A stretch of 5,449 nucleotides of DNA from Gemmatimonadota bacterium (lineage in GTDB: Bacteria; Latescibacterota; UBA2968; UBA8231), in assembly GCA_026706505.1 (NCBI GenBank), contig JAPOYQ010000082.1, forward strand, positions 1 to 5,449, written 5' to 3'. Both the position numbers and the translations under genes were made by a program. The notes beneath the pieces were generated by a model that did no database searches, was not told the DNA's origin, and saw only the letters and a list, made by a program, of their open reading frames with translations. Positions 5,373-5,449 of the stretch are shown in pieces. The first letter of the stretch is position 1. Every line of letters begins with the position of its first letter.

Positions 5373-5449
5373 ATGGATGTACACGAAAATTTTGAACGCC
5401 TTGAGCACCACATCAACCGCCTGCCGGGAGTACTCGAAACGCTCCGCAA
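5373..5449 (+). CDS. Start of a putative short helical/coiled-coil protein (truncated)
   Basis: Only 25 codons are visible before the window ends. They begin MDVHENFERLEHHINRL and continue PGVLETLR, with hydrophobic residues spaced in a heptad-like way. This suggests an N-terminal helix of a coiled-coil protein. In several bacterial groups a small ZapB-like coiled-coil gene followed by zapA stands after pheT, and this fragment would fit that pattern. The visible part is too short to prove it. It is not ihfA, the usual gene after pheT in many gammaproteobacteria. An AGGAG upstream and codon use like pheT support a real gene. Confidence 0.55.
   Translation, partial: MDVHENFERLEHHINRLPGVLETLR

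Noticed and set aside
1..5449. CRISPR arrays, insertion sequences, tRNA or rRNA genes, phage or defence genes
   Set aside because: I looked for regularly spaced repeats, transposase motifs, tRNA-like cloverleafs and inverted terminal repeats and saw none. The content is ordinary translation and metabolism genes.

Overview
This is a bacterial housekeeping window of about 60% GC by eye. It holds a nearly complete surE gene on the minus strand, a divergent small uncharacterised gene, and then a plus-strand translation block: rpmI (L35), rplT (L20), pheS and pheT. The first codons of one further gene run off the right edge. The complete proteins I recognise have normal length and intact family motifs. 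There are no mobile elements, CRISPR arrays, tRNA or rRNA genes, or signs of decay.

The organism cannot be fixed from the sequence. The rpmI-rplT-pheS-pheT order, a proteobacterial-sized PheT with all domains, and a short helical ORF after pheT suggest a Gram-negative-type bacterium. Two things argue against enterics: infC does not sit directly before rpmI, and ihfA does not follow pheT. A deep-branching or uncultured lineage, for example in the FCB/Latescibacterota/Gemmatimonadota area, is my guess and is weakly supported.

Layout: 1-743 is surE (minus strand, GTG start, C-terminal end cut off by the window). 744-861 is a divergent promoter region. 862-1125 is a small gene that looks leaderless, with its -10 box ending six bases before the ATG. 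1126-1288 is non-coding and holds a nested inverted/direct repeat abutting a good sigma70-type promoter (TTGACA-N17-TATTTT), followed by a short leader and the rpmI ribosome binding site. 1289-1863 is rpmI-rplT. 1864-1932 carries a strong intrinsic-terminator-like hairpin. 1933-5340 is pheS-pheT, separated by 18 bp. 5373-5449 is the start of a short gene with a good but distant Shine-Dalgarno.

RpmI and RplT are large-subunit ribosomal proteins. PheS and PheT form the alpha2beta2 phenylalanyl-tRNA synthetase. The block therefore supplies translation, and the hairpin between rplT and pheS could set a different level for the synthetase than for the ribosomal proteins. I see no new multi-gene system. 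The points worth a second look are the repeat cluster before rpmI, the rplT-pheS terminator, the possible leaderless mRNA and the small protein it encodes.
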